From Hybos culiciformis (Eukaryota; Arthropoda; Insecta; Diptera; Hybotidae): DNA of 64,000 bases. The stretch covers positions 39,861,381 to 39,925,380 of the forward strand of contig OZ023275.1 of assembly GCA_964007475.1 (NCBI GenBank), written 5' to 3'. A program made the translations under genes and the position numbers. The notes under the pieces were generated by a model that searched no databases, was not told the DNA's origin, and was given only the letters and a program-made list of their open reading frames with translations. Positions within the stretch are counted from its first letter, which is position 1; each line of letters starts with the position of its first letter. This document shows positions 61,501-64,000 of this stretch, in pieces.

Positions 61501-64000
61501 ATAATGATTATTATAACAATAAATTACTTATTTATGCCTAATTGATTTTGGCGCGTCGACATTTATGAACAAAAAATATGTACATATTTATAAAATTTTA
61601 TAGTTATTAAGCATCAGTTGCACTGAAGCTTTATCGTACATGACAGTACAGAGGGATATTATGTACCTATTCAAAAATAACATTATTACTTTATACACCA
61701 CCGATTATATGGTCATAATGATATCCAGTTCCAAATTGTAGTCTTGTTTTTATAGAATAACAAGAAACGATTTATTTTACGAAACATTAAAATATCCTTG
61801 AACTTGAAAGATTATATTATACTTATGAGTTTTACCATAACCGCTAAAAATCTGCTAATAAAAAAAAAACCACAAAAATAAGTTGAATGATATTATCTAC
61901 ACTCAAGGATGTGCTTATATTATTAAACTCTAAATTTTCAATAAATTTCGTCACCAAAGAAAATGAAGAAAAACAACTACTGTTATCATAAGCTAATTCT
62001 ATTTAACATCTTTTTTTTTTATTTTCAACCCCAATGTTTCACTCATATTTGCGAACAGTGACAATTCATCGGGCATTTTCATGTCACAAAACAATCATTT
62101 CAAATAACACAAAATTTTTTTCAAATAATTTATATTTTTGTATAAAGTAATATTCACCCTCAAAAAAAAAAGTTCAAATCTCTTATGGGTTTAAAAAAAA
62201 AAATAATATTTTCGAACTGCATATTAATTTATTTCAGAATTTTCCATTTATATACGATAAAATATATTTAAGTATACACAATATACATAATATTATATAT
62301 ATTTCAATCAGAGAATCACTCTTTTTCGTAAAAAGATTTACTGAATTTTGAAAGTTTATAATGTTCATATGAGAATTGCATAAAAAAAAAAAGATTTACA
62401 AGGACACTTGAGAATTCGATGAGTGGAAATATGTATGCATGTATGAAATAGATTTTTTAACGGAACTATGTATGAATTTATATATAACATTATGATTGGA
62501 AAAACTTTTAAAATTTCCATATATTCCAAAATAAATTTCAAAAAGGCCATTAACACACAACATAAATTTGAAGAAAAAAAATATTGGTTCTTTATTTATT
62601 ATACATACATACATTTCTAACAATTTATTTGAGAACATAAAAATAAATGAGCAAAATTAACAAAGATTAATTCTTATCAAGTCAATTGTAAAAGTGTTTT
62701 AAGATAATTTCAAATGATTTATTTACTGGACACTCGAATTGCAATATATATAGGATAGGGGCTATTTTTTATTCAATCAGACTGTTATTAGAATTTGTTA
62801 CTTATTTTGGTAAACATTATTGTTTCCAATTTTCTTTAGGTTTTCTTTATACTTTACAGTAGAAATTTTAGAATATACATTAAACAAATCATTTATTCTC
62901 GTTATTGTCTCAACTTCATCAAATTCAGGATTAAGTTAAAATATAACGATTTTGCCTTGTATATATTATTAACATTGTATATAATTGACGTTCATTAAAT
63001 GAACATTTACATTTTTCAGCAAATTCAAAATATATTCTTGCAAGAAAGTTAATTGTTAAGTTGATGTAGGTTTTTATTTATATCTCATATTGTTTTCAAA
63101 TAAAAAATATACTGAATCAGTTTATGGTAAAGATAGAATGAGTCATTTTAATGAAAAAAAAAAACAAGCGTCTTCAGAGATTGTAAATTCTCATGCATAA
63201 AGATATAAAGCATTTTAAAATTTATAAAAACCTTATAAGCTTCTACAAAAATATCATGATGTCTTCATCTTCAATTTTTCAAATGTTGTAAGAAAATAGT
63301 CATCAAGGGATTAGAATAAATTTAAATTTATCTTTTATTGAACCAATAATGCAATTCGATTGAAATTCTAAATGACTGAAGGGATTAATAGGGAAAATAT
63401 ATTTTAAGAATGTGTATATATGTTATAAACTTGGTAGGTGCATTACATATATCACAAAACTCTGCACATGAAGTTTTTTTACAGATAGTGAGGCGTTCTT
63501 GGATTATTTAAGAATTTTCAGACAAAATTTTTCTCAAGTGAATGAAATTAAATATTTTTTATTTTTGTATTAGATATTTCTTTTTTTACGTTATTAAATA
63601 ATATAAAGCCAATATATTATTGTAGAACAGTGATTTGTTTCTTAAATTTCAATTTTGAATGTAGATTATTGTACCAAATGTACCAACTCTACAATTTAAA
63701 TTCTGTGCCATTCAAAAATTTCTTCTTTTTCGTCGTTTGTTATGTTGTTATAATTATATGAAAAATAATTGTATTAATATCTTAGAGTTAAATTTTATCT
63801 TCATATTTTAAACTAGTCTAAGAGTCAAATAAAGTTTCATTGTCAGAAAGAACCTAAATAGACATTAAATTATGACTTACTTATTATTTTGTTAGCTTAG
63901 TGAGTATTTTTGTAATCTTTTTTGAAGTTCTCGTATTCAAATTTTATATTTTTCCATTTTTCCAAACTCATAGTAAATAAGCACAAAAAATTTGTTTAAA
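58591..64000. other. Non-coding A+T-rich stretch
   Basis: No gene or bordered element is recognised. A higher-complexity block at about 59280-59560 has no known motif. The hairpin cttttttgtga...tcacaaaaaag lies at about 61104-61138. The word tttcgacgcct occurs twice near 61388 and 61403. The open frames (59632-59901, 60424-60642, 60817-61026, 62365-62638) are short and low-complexity. Confidence 0.6.

Noticed and set aside
1..64000. tRNA genes, full rRNA genes, CRISPR arrays, bacterial operons or viral genomes
   Set aside because: No cloverleaf with paired boxes A and B, no regular spaced repeats, no operon-like coding, and no viral protein motifs were seen.

Overview
The window is extremely A+T-rich (by eye about four fifths A+T) and dense in poly-T/poly-A runs and TA microsatellites. 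I find no host protein-coding gene in it. Every open reading frame is short (135 residues or fewer) and most are made of homopolymer codons (F/K/N/I). The mobile elements (hAT, Helitron, TA- and TTA-flanked MITEs, a non-LTR retrotransposon tail) and the low-complexity background fit an insect nuclear genome, perhaps a fly. The species cannot be fixed from the sequence. The best reading is the inside of a very long intron, or intergenic DNA, invaded repeatedly by transposons.

Layout. 1-6380: A+T-rich DNA with a homopolymer zone at 2240-3660. 6381-9112: two TA-flanked MITEs. 9573-9609: a possible minus-strand micro-exon. 12.9-14.2 kb: palindromic repeats, including a 180-bp foldback. 15547-17481: a hAT element with a second hAT inside it (16627-17266) and a small TA-flanked inverted repeat. 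17.5-29.6 kb: a long empty stretch with a near-ideal minus-strand recursive splice motif at 18372. 29662-30688: a Helitron, abutted by a hAT element (30695-31836) that keeps the broken C-terminal dimerisation region of its transposase and is split by a long-TIR MITE. 35278-35719: a 5'-truncated non-LTR reverse-transcriptase tail on the minus strand with an A-rich end. 37.7-38.6 kb: a MITE and a fresh 140-bp tandem duplication. 39856-41051: a TA-flanked element holding a 5S rRNA-like pol III promoter block followed by a long A-rich tail, and a 43-bp-stem hairpin. 45978-46506: a TTA-flanked MITE. 47296-49215: another hAT with a hAT MITE nested in it. 56934-57709: two copies of one MITE. 57794-58582: a hAT MITE with internal tandem repeats. 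The rest shows no recognisable feature.

Two observations stand out. First, several minus-strand sites combine a pyrimidine tract, CAG and GTAAG with no exon between them, as in the ratchet points known from long Drosophila introns. They suggest that the window is intron of a large minus-strand gene spliced in steps. Second, there is a 5S rRNA-type internal promoter fused to a tRNA box-A-like leader and an A-rich tail. Six hAT insertions still show perfect 8-bp target duplications, so insertion and nesting order can be read directly.
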